A stretch of DNA of 64,000 nucleotides, taken from NCBI GenBank assembly GCA_018894105.1, contig CM032125.1, positions 32,039,032-32,103,031 of the forward strand, given 5' to 3'. The notes under the pieces were generated by a model. It saw only the letters and a program-made list of their open reading frames with translations. It was not told the DNA's origin and did not search any database. Below, in pieces: positions 24,943 to 37,719 of this stretch (positions are counted from its first letter, which is position 1; every line of letters begins with the position of its first letter). The stretch is from Jacaranda mimosifolia. Taxonomy: Eukaryota > Streptophyta > Magnoliopsida > Lamiales > Bignoniaceae. The position numbers were made by a program, and so were the translations under genes.

Positions 24943-25304
24943 GTTAATCTCTCGAGTCCATACATTACCTATTTCCACGTTCATAATGAACACTGGAATC
25001 CTATAAGAATTAATGTATCTCAAGAGGGTTTTCTATGCATTTTGGGTTGTCTCATTTAGTTTTTGTATTTTCTGTCTTTAGTCTCAATTTTGATTACTCT
25101 ATTCGAATTGAGGTAACTACTTACTCATTTGGCTTCATTAAATCAATTCAACTTGAGAATATTGTCCTAAATAAATTTCGAACCTCTTGGATTGTAAACT
25201 TAGTCCCATATTTATACTCGATTCAATATTTTATGTTCGTATCAATTACCAAAAAAAGGATTTTAATAAGCTCAACATATATCACATATCTAATTTATTA
25301 CCTA

Positions 25305-26615
25305 TGATGCACGGATACGAACATGGCGACACGGACACAACACGGCACTGACACGCTTATCATAATATATAATTATATATATAAGTATTTATTAATCATA
25401 TTAATGTATGTAATATAAAATATATATCAAAGTAAAGTGAAAAAAATCAACACTAAACATTAAATAAATATATTTTAAATTCAAATAAGTAATGAATCCC
25501 CTAGGTAGGAATAAGTATTAGACTTCATGTAAATTATATAATGGAAATTTTCAATACAAAAAAATGTAATATTAGGCATAAAAAAAAAGTGATAATGTAA
25601 AAATTATAACTAATAACATTTGAAAATATTTATGCTCATCATTAAAAAATTTCCGTCAATTATCAATGGTGATAACTTAAATATAATTTTTGTCACTATT
25701 AAACATGTAAAAAATATTATTGTTGATAGAACACAATTTTTTTGTTACTTATATATATAATTAGTGTCAAGTTTTCAATTATCACTTAGGGCCCGTTTAT
25801 TTTCACTTTCAAACCCCATTTTCATTTTCTGATGAAAATGAAAATAAAAAACTATCAACTTCTACACCATTTTCTCATACATTTTCATTTTCAAAACATT
25901 CTTTTTTACATTCTTTCTCCATTATCATACCTATTTCCCCCTATTATTACTTATATCTACTTTTTTTTATCTTCTCAATACTTCTCAAACAACATCCACT
26001 ACAAATATATTATAAATTCAAATTCAAATTCAAATTCAAATTATAATATTATTTTTTCAAACAATTACACATCACATCATCAATTTAAATTAAAAAACTA
26101 CACAATATTTAATACAAAAACACCCAACATCCAAGTATATCTCATTTTCACAATTATATAAACCTACAATTTTAAACAACACATCCAAACACAACTCCAT
26201 TTTCAAAAACACATTTTCTAACTAACTTTTCACTAGAAAATGAAAATGGCTCCAGAAAATGAAACCAAACGGGCTGTTACTATTTTTTATAAATTTTCTT
26301 TTTATCATAGTGTGTTTAATCATTCAAATTTATTAGCATATTGTGATCATAGTGAGGTTTTTTTACTAACTTCATTTGCCATTTAAAAAGTTTTTATTTA
26401 TTTATTAGCCATTAAATTTTGTAAACTTTAATAAAATAAAAGTCTCGCTGTGTTCTGGCCGTGTCGGACACATCCAAACACATCTTTTAGTCGTGTCCGA
26501 CACTTTATCGGATTTTATCTTTTTTATTTTAATTTTCGGACACTTTATTGCCGTGTCCGACACGTTTCGAGACCGTGTCTGTGTTTGACATATATCTGAC
26601 ACTGCACGAAGTAAT
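25305..26615. mobile_element. Composite relic with CACGGACAC-type ends, holding a nested MITE
   Basis: The left side has gatgcacggatacg and cacggacacaacacgg; the right side (26440-26610) has repeated gtgtcggacac and gtgtccgacac words in the other orientation and ends cactgcacgaag. The ends are only partly inverted repeats. The middle is interrupted by the separate element at 25788-26275 and by CACTA-like fragments at about 25640-25780. The family was not identified. Confidence 0.35.
25788..26275. mobile_element. MITE, about 488 bp, GGGCCCGTTT-type ends
   Basis: It opens agggcccgtttattttcac and closes gaaaccaaacgggct, which are inverted repeats of each other; ATTTTC/GAAAAT words continue the symmetry inward. 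The open frame at 25832-26161 is low-complexity MITE sequence, not a gene. Confidence 0.6.
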
Positions 26616-26639
26616 TTTATGGCATGTCCTTGCATTATA

Positions 26640-27700
26640 GTTTATTACTCATATAAAACTTATAGTTTAAATAGCAAACTTATGAGTAAGCTATTACTAA
26701 ATTATGTTGTATCATTATTGCTTTGAAGCAACAAAAAACACGATAGTCAATAGACAGATGCCAAATGTCCAACCAATAAGAGGCCACGATAATAATTTTC
26801 AATTAATTATTTTGCTTTTGTCATTTCAACAATATATAAATCCATACCAAAATACAAAAAAGGAAGGTGTTGAGTGAGATTCGCTTGTCTCTTTTATGGA
26901 AAGAAAAACTTTCAAATCTTGGTCATAATCCCATATTTGAGCATTTCAATTTATTTTATTATTTGTGTGACCTTTTGGAGAAATGTCCAAAAGGCGCTGA
27001 ATAGAAAAAGCGCACATAAGCTATGATACGTGTAAGATATTCATCAAAATTGAAGTAGATCTGTTTTGTGCCTTTTGTCGTTTTAGACTTTTAGCAGCTT
27101 TTGGAACAGTTCGCCTCAGGCGAATCGAACTTCCCCAGGTTGTGCTGGGTTTAGAATTTAATAATCCAACTTGCAGTATTTTATGTCCTAAATTATATGG
27201 TAATGCAAACTCATGCAATAAAGTACTTATTAGAAATAGAAAAGTAAATTTATACTCATAGTGACGTTTATTTTCTTTGATGTATTAGAATATATTATTG
27301 TATTTTAATTAATTAATTATTTTTTCTTGCATGTTATTTACATATATTATTTTGTTTGGACTAATTAAATACTTTTTTGCAGTGATGAAAATTCATGATG
27401 TGAAGATGACATGTTGAATAAAGAATTTAATTCCAAAACTATGATACAACAATTGTAGATTAAATTATCAGAATTATCCTTTTTTTGTAATTGTATTATA
27501 AATTAGTACAACTCAAACCATCTTAATAAATATAAATTGACTAATGATTAATTAATGAATATAGTTTTTTTAGCACATAAAAAATTATCTATGATTTTAT
27601 CTTATCAAACAAAGTGAATATAATCATAAAACATAGATTTAAGACTACAAATAATTTATAATGTTAGGACACTCTATTTATAATTGGCTATTGAATTTCA
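26640..27700. other. Intergenic AT-rich DNA
   Basis: No gene is supported. The minus-strand frame at 27021-27218 has no recognisable domain. Confidence 0.5.
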
Positions 27701-28668
27701 TGTTGGAAATTGGTCTTCTTTGACCAAATATTTAAGAGGGCTCGAAGCATTAATTTCTAAGAAATTGGTAATCCTCGTAAACTATGCCGCGAATAATGTG
27801 ATTAATTGGCCAAAACTAATTTCAAATAAATGAGAAATTAATGGTCAAAGTAAGCTACTTGATGATTGACTAAGAAGACTAGGAAAGAAGCTAATATGTT
27901 GGGAGAAGAGGAATTATATCCCACATTGAAAGATGAATAAAAAGTGGACTAAAATAAATAATTCAAGTGTGGAGGTAAGGGTTGGGGGTACCACAAGTGT
28001 TTAGAGGGGAGAAGACTTACATGGTAGTGGGTTCAATCCAACCACATGAGCACACTGCCACCCGCCCACCCGCCCGTTCGGCTATGCTCAGTTGGCCTTA
28101 GCTTGAGCTTGGATTAAATTAAATTGAACCTTCAGTCCAATATTATCTTTTGGACCAAATTCAATCTGAATTTTATTTGGCTCAACAGAAACATTCAAAC
28201 TTTTGAAAAGCTGAAAAACCTAGAAATGCGAAATCAACATTGGAAAAGCTAAACACGCCTCCTAATCTCCAGCCACTAGTAGATGTATCTGGATAGCAAC
28301 TTTCAAACTTCTTGCATTGAAAATTGCTACGGCATTGGAAAAATGGGCAGCCATGTTTGACAACCTTTCAGCTGCACCTTTTACACTATAAAATTGACAG
28401 TCCCGTATCTGTATCAATATACAAAAGCACATTTTCATAAATCATCTTCGTATTTATACAGCATTTTCTACATAGTCAAGAAAAAGAGAGTTCAATACGT
28501 TTGAGTTTTAAGTGACCAAATAGTGTGTAGTTCTGCTACTGTTTGATAAAGTTGTTGTATAGTTTGTCGTTAGCACTAGTGCGGGACTATTTCATTTTAA
28601 ATACAGAGAGCTCCACTCTCGTCTCGACTTCTTATCGATCAAAGAAATTTCCATTATAGGAATTAACA
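27701..28668 (+). mobile_element. Solo LTR, 968 bp, with 5-bp target duplication
   Basis: The segment begins TGTTGGAAATTGG and ends GGAATTAACA (TG...CA). It is flanked by tttca at 27696-27700 and tttca at 28669-28673, a perfect 5-bp duplication as made by LTR retrotransposon integrases. A tcccacattg word, a Pro-codon-like CCCGCC run near 28060 and a ttttggaccaaattcaat word occur in the same order as in the copia LTR starting at 57811, so the two belong to related families. No internal coding DNA remains, as expected after LTR-LTR recombination. Confidence 0.8.
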
Positions 28669-28673
28669 TTTCA

Positions 28674-30350
28674 AGGAATTGTGTTTTATCATCCACTTTT
28701 TCTTAATTTAATAGCAAGGATTAATATAGACGAAATATTTTACACTTAGTTGATTTCAGGAAATTTACCTTTAGAAACCACAAAACTCATGAATAATAAT
28801 GATGCCAGCTAGGACATGATAATATCTAGAATTATTCTGATATATTAACTTTGTTTTAAAATGAATATTGCGTTATATTACTTATATATTGTTACCAAGT
28901 CAATCAAAATAATTTTTTTTTTTATAAAAAGTTAATAATATTAAATATATGACAGACATTAGTATTAAAAAGTTCATTTTATACACAAGAACCATAAAAT
29001 ACAAGAAATATCACCTCTTCAACAATTATTTTAAAATTAAATGTCAATTCAATATTCTATGATGGAGGGAGCATCATTTATGATTTTTGCCCGTGCTATA
29101 ATGGGAAACTTTGATGCACCTGCACTTATGGTCCCTTCCTTTTATGGTCTCTAAATCTGGACCATATCCCTTAGTGTAGTGTATATTTTATAATTTATAG
29201 TTTTAATATTAATAACCCCCACAATGATGGTTGATTACTTGATTATTTCTTTATCAGAACCAAAACAGAATTATTAGCCAGCAATCATTAATTCCATCTC
29301 TTTCATTTATTTTAGTTCTTTTAACTGATATGGAGCAATTAGTTACCACATGCCATGATAAATAAATTCCACTTTCATGTGTGTTGTGAGGGATTTTTTA
29401 TGTTAAAATTTAGATTGATTGTTTGAGTTGGATTGACTTGTTCGATTGAATTATGAAAATAAAGATATGTTATGATTATTGAGAATTTTTCTATAGAAAG
29501 TCTCCAATGTCCAGATTAGTTAGATTGACGTACTCGATTGGATTATGAAAATAAAGATAGGTTATGATTACTGAGAATTTTCATGTAAAAATTCTCCAAT
29601 TCCCAAATTAGCGATAAAATTGAAGTAATAAAAGTAAAATTGGGATAATGTAGGTGAAAAATGTGATGTAAAACAATTTATAGTAGTATTTATTAGGGTT
29701 TAGGATTTGGGGTTCAGGCTTGTCATGCTACTAAAATCTATAAACGAACAAACGAGGCCTCAAAGTGATGGATGCAAAGTGTATTTGTTAATAGTAGATA
29801 TTTTTGAGATACCACGTCACACATACAAGATCTAGTTGAGTGAAATAAACAAAAAATATTGATGGATAGATCTAGTGGAATGTATTATTTTTTGTGATAT
29901 TTAATGTTTGAGCTTTTATTACAATCGAATTTTCAGTTATTTGTTATTTTTCTGACATTTTAAGTTGTGATTTGCTTATGTAGCTCATAATTCATATATT
30001 AATACGATAATCATATAACATTTCATATTTTCATGTACCAAAATGAAATTTGCTCAAAACCCCTAAGGATAAATAGGATAATATCGCAATATGCAGAAAA
30101 ACAAAAAAGATCACTCAGACATAATTACTTGGAATAGTTGTTGCCTAGCTTTCTTCACCTCCAACATCTACATGATGTCCCATTTTCCATCTTTTCAAGC
30201 AACCACTACTAGATTTTGCAACAACGTTTGACAAAAAGAAGCTTAATTATAAGTTATAATGCTCTTTAATTTCATAATTTGTTAGTGATTATCCAAAACA
30301 AATTCTAACTTTGTAATAAACTTTTGCCTATTAGTTTACAATTTTGCACT
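28674..30350. other. Intergenic DNA with a 92-bp tandem duplication
   Basis: No gene is seen. From about 29430 to 29615 a block containing ttatgaaaataaagata and ttatgattattgagaat occurs twice (landmark cgattg at 29443 and 29535, 92 bp apart). Confidence 0.6.
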
Positions 30351-30359
30351 AAACATACA

Positions 30360-32267
30360 GGGAAAATTGCAATTTTAGTCCATCAACTATACTCTCTTTC
30401 AATTTTAGTCCATTTTGATATAGGGTTAGTACATTTGGTTCATTTTGCACAAAAAATTAGCACATTTAGTCCAATTTTTTGCAATTTTGGTCCATCGGGC
30501 CAAAAAATTTTCAATTGGGCTGAAAAATTACCTACTCAGCATCAATTGGGCCTACAAACTGAGAACTTTGCGACATTTGTTAAATAACTCCACATCAGCA
30601 TCCACCTTAGCCGCCACGTCAGCTAAGTGGTCGGAACCCAAAAAAAGAAAAAGGAAAAAAAGAAGGAAAAACTGAGGGAATAACAATAATAAAAAAAAAA
30701 ATTCAAAAACCAACCCACCCAACCTTCCCCCTCCCCCACCCCCAGTCACCAAGGACGCTGGCCGCCAGCCTTTGCGAGCAGCGGCCATGGGCGTCGCTTG
30801 CACGCAAAGGCAGCCTCCATGGCTGTGTTTGCAGGCGGCCATGGAGGCACCACTTGCAGAGGGGCGGCCATGGCAGGTAAGATGAAGGTGGGGTGGGGTG
30901 GGTTTTATTTTATAAAATATAATATAAAATATTTATTTATTAATATATATTATGTATAAATACATATTATGTCTATTATATTATATATTTATGTATTTAT
31001 AATGTATTTATATATTTATGTTTATTATATTATATATTTTATATTTATAGTTGTATATATATAATATATAAATAAAAAAAGAATAAATTAGAAAGATAAA
31101 ATAAAAAAATTAAAAATAGTTTTAAATTTTTTTTAAAAAAATTGGTATAAAGGAGATGAAAAAAGATATATAAAAATGTATGAAATAATATATTTAAAAA
31201 GAATATATGAAAAAAGATATATAAAAATATATGTAAAAAGAATAAACAAATAAAATTAAAAATATATGTAATAACTAGGGGTAGTATAGTCTTTATATAT
31301 CAAAACTAGGGCTAAATTGCAGCAAATCATGAGGAGAAGGCGGTGTGCTATTTTTTTTAAAATCACAAGGAGATTTGTTACTCTTTTTTTTAATCATAGG
31401 GTTTTTTTTGGCTCTTTTCCATTTTTCACAAGAGGGTAAAATGTAATTTGTCTTTATTAAATATATTAATATTATTATATTTAATTATTTAAATGAATTA
31501 TCTATGTATATAGTATATTATTAACAAAATTATTTTAAATAATGTTTATTGTTTAATATAATTGAATGCAATATTATTTTAATTTTTTCTAGTTTATAAA
31601 TTATTTATTTATTTTATTTTTTATTAGTAAGTAATGCAATTAAATTTAATTAAATAAATTATACATATTTATTATTTTAAAATTATTAATTATGTAGCTT
31701 AATCGATAAATATATTTATTATTTAATATTATTAAGTAATTACTTACTTAAATAAATTATTATATATATAATATTATATATTAAATAGAATATTTTAAAT
31801 ATGTAATAACATTGAATAGATAATATTATTTTAGACTTTTATTATTCTTATTTATTTATTTATTTTATTTATTAATTTTTACTAATTATTATCTATTATT
31901 TGTTATTATTTATTAATTAATAAATAATTCATTAAGTTTGAATAAATTATTTTACACATTTTTACTGTTTTATATATTTTATTTTATAATAGCTTTTCAT
32001 TTTTACCCATGTGACATAGTAGACAGGGTGATGTGGTCAGTTCATGCCAAATTGTGTAAAACGCCCAAAATTGGAACCCAATTGCTGTTGAGTGGACTTC
32101 TGGCGGGCTCAAAATCAAAATTGTCAGCCCGATGGACCAAAATTGAAAAAAATTGTACCAAATTTGCGAAAATTTACGGGCTTGTGGACCAAATGTGCTA
32201 ATCCCATAACAAAATGGACTAAAATTGAAAGAGGGTATAGTTGATGGACCAAATTTGCAATTTTCCC
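30360..32267. mobile_element. Non-autonomous MULE, 1,908 bp, perfect 9-bp target duplication
   Basis: Both ends begin gggaaaattgcaa when read inward, and the inverted repeats continue for about 150 bp (left to about 30510, right from about 32118) with scattered mismatches. The element is flanked by aaacataca at 30351-30359 and 32268-32276, the 9-bp duplication typical of Mutator-like transposition. No transposase is present. The interior has a sharply GC-rich segment at about 30700-30900 with repeated GGCGGCCATGG-like words in otherwise AT-rich DNA, which could be captured host sequence. The minus-strand frame 30552-30842 covers it but is low in complexity. Confidence 0.92.
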
Positions 32268-32637
32268 AAACATACATAAGCTTAAATTTAGAATTAAGCT
32301 TAAGTTAAAATTTAAGTAAAAATACATGTTTCAAATGTATATACTTTGATTGAATCCGGAAATCGTCAACAAAAAGCGATTTAAATCTCTTTTGTTCTTT
32401 CACTTTAAGTAATTAGACCGTTCACCTTTTTTTTTTTTCAACAAATAGAAAGATATTTCAGATCATATTAATAGGATTATCATATATATAACATAAAATT
32501 TCTCCGTCTATTTTTTCTAGTCGAGCTTCTCAATCTATTGCCATACCTTGGAAGTAAAAAAAATTACAATTCTTATCCCACCTGAAATTTTAGAGATTCA
32601 TTGAGATTTAGAAGGATTCATATAATGAGTTAATTAA

Positions 32638-33012
32638 CACCACAAGAAAAAAAATAAATTAGCGATAAAATAGTAATTGACAATATAAAAGTTATTAAAT
32701 GATAAAAAATTTTGCTTTGTCATTTTGATTGTTACAAATTAAATAGTAATAAGAATAGTACTCAAGTTGTCACCATTGACAATTAATGGCACCCCTGCAG
32801 TGACAACCTAGTGATAATAAAAATCTTATCACTGCAACTTAAAACATTAGTTTTTGTCACTATTGAACGATATTGTGACAAAATAAAAATTATTGTCATT
32901 AAAAATATATTATTAATGACAAAATAAAAGATATTGTTACTTAATACATGATATTAGTGATAACATTTATCTTATTATTTATTATTATCACTAATATTCC
33001 ATTTTTTTAGTG
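32638..33012. mobile_element. CACTA-type non-autonomous element, 375 bp
   Basis: The left end is caccacaagaaaaaaaataa and the right end read inward is cactaaaaaaatgg, close to the CACTACAAGAAAA ends of plant CACTA elements. It is flanked by taa on both sides (32635-32637 and 33013-33015), the expected 3-bp duplication. The interior has several short gtgacaa/ttgtcac words in both orientations. No coding sequence is present. Confidence 0.8.
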
Positions 33013-33015
33013 TAA

Positions 33016-35433
33016 CTAATACATCTTAACACCACTTTTGATGAAGTAATTATAAAAATTCTCTAAATTTATCTCTTGACATATATATAAATGTGCCAAT
33101 ATACATACCAACTATACATATTTTTTTTCCCCAAATAAAACACTATTTTGGTATAACAAAGTTTTATTGTATTTTTGCCAAAAGAAATATTGCAATAGTA
33201 CCATTCCACATACAGCAACAAACAACTCACATAATGTTAGAATCTTATCAAGACCATCGTGCCACATTAGATGCAGCTGCAATGTCATCAAATAATACTA
33301 TACTCTCACATATAATGGGACCACTGGTCAGGCTGACTCAGTAATAGCAAGAGTGGTCGTTGTCACGCGGCTTAAAATTAATCCTTGGAACTCTGTTAAA
33401 TCAAACGTGTATGCAACTTTTTTGTACCATCAGAAAGTGAAGTTTCTGCGTCCGAAAATGTGATGGACGTTGTTCCAACGTTGCTAGCTACAACATCTCA
33501 AACTCAATATTCAGACATAGACAGTTCATGAATCGATCAGTGAAGGAGGACATGTACTCGTCTAAAAGGGACATTGTTTGTGTCCCTTTCTCTATTAACA
33601 CAACGATCTTTTGAACAGTGTAAGTACTTAGCATAGGACGTGTTCTGTTGCCAACCCAATAAATTATTCGTATAATCAATGAGTCAATATGCCTAATAAA
33701 TTTGTATGTAGTTGGGCCCTAGTGGCGACTCTCTTTCCAATATCCGTCGCTCGTACTTTTAGTGTGTATTGATTTGATATTTCACCAGTAACGAGTTGTA
33801 AACCATAACAACAGATATAGTATTTGTCTTTCCACTGAGTCGTGAGCTCATAAACAGACGAATGAATTCATTAGAATGAAAAGTTGGGTCTAGCTGATTT
33901 TGGAGTTGATATATGATAGATATGTAGGAGCCGTAGGACCAAATATATTTTTGCCATAAGAATTGTACAATCCATCTCAATCCCGAGAAAATATTATCCC
34001 ACACCAAGTTTGGCCAAACCAATCAATGATTTTGTACCATGTGGATAGTAAGTTTTCTAAATAAAAATTGGCTAAATTATATTTTCCAACCTAATCATGG
34101 TTAAATCAGTTTCTTTGTAACCAAAATGTCAACCCCCATTTGGAAAGAAGAGAAATTTTAGGAATTATCCTAAATTGCATAAACTTCAAATTTGAATACT
34201 CTAATGCTCAATGAATTCACCATGATAGCCAATCTTTATTTTCTATCATCTTCACTGTGTTATTTCAATTTCTTTTATGCTACTTCTGATTTTTCTCTTA
34301 ACAAATAGCAAATATCATCTTAACTCACATAGGCACGCATACCTTTGCTGAACTTGAAGATATGAGGACTTATCCAATGCGCTCCCACATTAGAATTTGA
34401 CTCCCAACAAATAGATTTGCAAAATTCTGGTTGAAAAAATATAATGAAAACAAGAAAACGATAGTTTTCTCCCCACCAAAAATGAAAAAATGAAAAAAGA
34501 AAACTTTGTAGATCTAATACAACTAACTTAAATGCTATTGAAGTAGTTTTCTCCAGAATTATTATCATTTTTTCCTCGAAATGAGAGAAAAAACTTTTGT
34601 TTGAATGAATGTAACAAGGATTCTGGAGAATGATGTTGAGTAGTGCAACCCAAAATGGAAGAATTATTTGGACGTCATTTAGGAATTTAATCAAACATCT
34701 AGCAACAAAAAATGTAATTTATATATATATATATATATTAATATTTTGATAGTGAAATAGTTTTCCATTTTTCTTTCCTCTCATTCCTTGATCTACTCAA
34801 CTAATTAATCATTTTCTTGGTTGCAAATTTCTCATTTAATTGACAAATATAAAAGGATATCTAGTTTATTTGCTATAGTTCTGAGCAAAAGGATTTCTCC
34901 AACTTCAACATTATTTCATGAAATTGGGGATATGGTCGATTTAGGGTAGTACAACTGTGCTATAAATGCAGAACCATGTTGCTCTTCATGATAATATCAT
35001 TTCAAAAGGATTTTAAGTGAAACAAACATATAACAGGTATTTCCCAAAGTCTTTTTCACCTTTTGCATTCTTTAGTTTTTCAAGGAAAAGGTAATGAATC
35101 CTCTTTTGACAAACAATTCATAAGCTTCAGAATTGTCCATGACTTCTTTTTTTTTTTTTTAACCTTGATGATTTATTACAAGGGATCATCAGTTTCTTTC
35201 TTTTCCTCAAATTTGGGAGAGTTCCTAAAATCTCTCTTATTTCCAAATGGGTAGTGATGTTTGAATTAATAGAAGACTGATTTAACCATGGTTTGGTGGA
35301 AACTAATATTTTGGCCTTTTTTCATTTGAAAAATTAATTTTCCTTATGGCATAAAATCATTGAGGGGTTTGGCCAAACCTAGTATGGGCTCGAATTTTCC
35401 ATCAATCCCTTATAAATAACTTTCATTATCTAA
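33016..35433. other. Intergenic AT-rich DNA
   Basis: No gene is supported. Minus-strand frames at 33488-33679, 33759-34022 and 34320-34694 have no recognisable motifs. A short (TA)n run lies at about 34713-34729 and a T run at about 35146-35160. Confidence 0.5.
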
Positions 35434-36446
35434 AGGGTTAAATTCATTTTACCCCATTGTACTTTGAGATATGTATCAAATACTCTCATGTACTTTCAAA
35501 ATCTTCAAATACCCCCCTTAATGGTGTCAAATACCTCCATGTATTATCTTCAAATACCCCCCTTAAAGTCATATGCCGTTAGTAAAATAGTAGACGGTGT
35601 CCAAACTCTACAGTAAATTACTGATTTAACCTAAAAAAATAACTAAATGACATAAAAAAACTAGTATACGTGACATTTTTTTACAAAGTAATAATAAATT
35701 ATAAATGAAATATAATAAAATCCTGCATATTATTATACATTTTTTATATCCCAAAACGAATGCAGATTTGGAAAATTTTAGACAAACAGTTACGAAATAG
35801 AAATATATATATAATGGTCCCATATATTTTTTCCGCACAAGTAGCCTCTATTTTTTTGGTCTCATATGTTCTGTATTAAAATAGAGTTGTTTAATGTTCT
35901 TTTAAAAAAAAAGAAATGATTTAACGTTTTTGTTAGATTCGGAGTTAGATGATACTTTAAGTCCTAAAATGAAAGTAATAAAATTGAAGTAAGAAACTTG
36001 AGTATTTTATAGTAAATTATAAGGGTATTTTGGACATAAAAGTTTTCAATGATCATATGTGTAAAGGGAATATAATTTTAGTGTTACATCAGCCAAAGAA
36101 CCGTTACTTTTCTAACAGCAAAAAAGTTTGAGTGGGGTATTTAAAAGTTTTGGTAGTATGAGTGCCAATGATAGATTTATCTAAACAAAAAAGAAAAAAA
36201 AATGTCACATCCTATATTTTTATGCTATTTAATTATTTTCTAAGGTCAAATCAGTAATTTACTATAAAGTTTTGACTCCGTCAGCTATTTTACTAACGAC
36301 AGATGACTTTGAAGAGGGTATTTGAAGATTTTTGTTAGTACAAGAGGGTATTTGACGCCCTTGAGGGGGGGTATTTGAAGGTTTTGGAAGTATAAATGGT
36401 ATTTGATACATACCCTATAGTAAAAGGGGTAAAATGAATTTAACCT
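35434..36446. mobile_element. Long-inverted-repeat element, about 1 kb (MULE-like)
   Basis: The arms 35434 to about 35680 and about 36195 to 36446 are imperfect inverted repeats of roughly 250 bp. They open agggttaaattcattttacc (left) and aggttaaattcattttaccc (right, read inward). Each arm repeats tcaaataccccc words. The central 500 bp is AT-rich and non-coding. No exact target duplication is visible, so the superfamily is uncertain. Confidence 0.75.
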
Positions 36447-37097
36447 TTTTATAAATGGAATGTTTTGTATTTATTACCTCTTACATCCGTATGTGCAAAT
36501 CAGAAATGCTAAATATAAAGGGGGCCAATTAAGTACTTACGAGGTACTAGAACATTAGCACAGTTGCATTGCAAGAAAACGGAAGACTAATGGACAAAAA
36601 TCTTCAAGCCGGTAGCTAAAAAGTGACTTATTTAAGGCTAATCCCAGCCACTGATTATAATTAGCTAGAACTAATTTCCAGTCCACAAGAAAAGAAGAAT
36701 TATACTAATTATTATAGTAAAATCGTATATTATCTGATAGAGAGAAAAACAGAGACTGCTGGTTCAACCAGCGGATATACATACACATATATATATCTAT
36801 ATATATCCGTTTAAAGTTGCTTAATTAGTTAAGCTTAAGCTCTGCGATTAAGCCATATTTTTCACACTGGGAAGACTTCCTCAGGTCTTCGAAACAGGAA
36901 ATAAAGCCAGCATCCCAATTATAAGCAGGGAAAAGCCACAAATCAGCTTATAATTTAGCTGAGAAAAAGGAGGGGAAAAAAAAAAAAAGGGCATAGAAGG
37001 CCATCAGACCAGGCTCTTCTACTGTACATATATATTATAATTTTTGTCGATTTTCTATGATCTGCTTAGCTCACCAGGATCTTTTCTTGATTCAGAA
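36447..37097. other. Downstream region of the ERF gene
   Basis: It includes the presumed 3' UTR of the minus-strand AP2 gene ending at 37098. No other gene is seen. Short TATATA runs occur at 36780-36810. Confidence 0.5.
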
Positions 37098-37715
37098 TCA
37101 AGGGTAGTTCCAAAGACTATCGTTTCTTGAATAATTCTCCGGCGACTCCTCATCGTCGGCGGCGGATTTCAGCCTCGGCGGGCTGACGAGCATGCCCTCC
37201 GCCATGTCCACCAGCAGTTTCGGCATGTCGAATAATGCTTCCTCATCCACAAATTCGTGCCCCCCCGTCGTGTGTACACTTGATGAACCTTCATTTTCCG
37301 GCGGCGTGGGGGCTTGAATTTGATTCCCACTGCCGCTCGCCAGTGGCGCTATAGCGGCAGCGGCGCTGGAAGCTGCCGCACGTATGTCGCCTGCCGAGAG
37401 AGAAGCCGGTAGAGGATACGAAGAAGCTAAACCAGGGAAATTTATCTTAGCGTCCGGGCCTTTCAGCGCCAGCGACGCCACGTCATAAGCAACCGCCGCC
37501 ATTTCCGGGGTAGGATAAGTTCCCAGCCATATGCGCGTGGTTTTACGCGGCTCCCGGATTTCCGACACCCATTTCCCACTCCGGCATCTGATTCCGTGGT
37601 ACTTCGGATGCCGCCCCGATGTCGGTGAGGCAATGGCGGCCGTGGGCGGCGGCTGCGAGTTTTCCTCAAGACTTGTTATTGTTACTAGCGGGTTTGACGA
37701 AGAATCTCTAGCCAT
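37098..37715 (-). CDS. DREB-type AP2/ERF transcription factor, ERF025/ERF027-like
   Basis: A nuclear DNA-binding regulator of the DREB branch of AP2/ERF proteins; the targets of this one are unknown. It is intronless, 205 residues, from the ATG opening MARDSSSNP. The AP2 domain is at about 38-95 ([12 protein letters not shown], then SEIREP and [15 protein letters not shown]), with DREB marks Val50 and Glu55. After it come NFP, an Ala-rich stretch and an acidic C-terminus with [19 protein letters not shown] and a final LWNYP. Both CBF signatures are absent, so it is not CBF/DREB1 itself. Residue 40 is His where most AP2 domains have the DNA-contacting Arg of YRG. A three-codon upstream frame overlaps the start. 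The family is certain, the subgroup probable. Confidence 0.93.
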   Translation of the reverse strand: MARDSSSNPLVTITSLEENSQPPPTAAIASPTSGRHPKYHGIRCRSGKWVSEIREPRKTTRIWLGTYPTPEMAAVAYDVASLALKGPDAKINFPGLASSYPLPASLSAGDIRAAASSAAAAIAPLASGSGNQIQAPTPPENEGSSSVHTTGGHEFVDEEALFDMPKLLVDMAEGMLVSPPRLKSAADDEESPENYSRNDSLWNYP

Positions 37716-37719
37716 GCAT
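37708..37719 (-). promoter_or_regulatory. Minimal upstream ORF overlapping the ERF start
   Basis: On the minus strand aATGCATGGCTAG contains ATG CAT GGC TAG; the main start ATG lies inside it, four bases after the first ATG. A ribosome starting at the first ATG would stop just past the main one, so this could lower translation. Confidence 0.4.

Noticed and set aside
25832..26161. 109-codon frame inside the MITE
   Set aside because: Low-complexity Ile/Asn/Tyr/Phe translation of AT-rich MITE DNA with no domain.
30552..30842. Minus-strand frame across the GC-rich part of the MULE
   Set aside because: Gly and Phe/Leu runs follow base composition; no protein family is recognised.
33488..34694. 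Minus-strand frames in the intergenic region
   Set aside because: No start context, domain or splice structure supports a gene.
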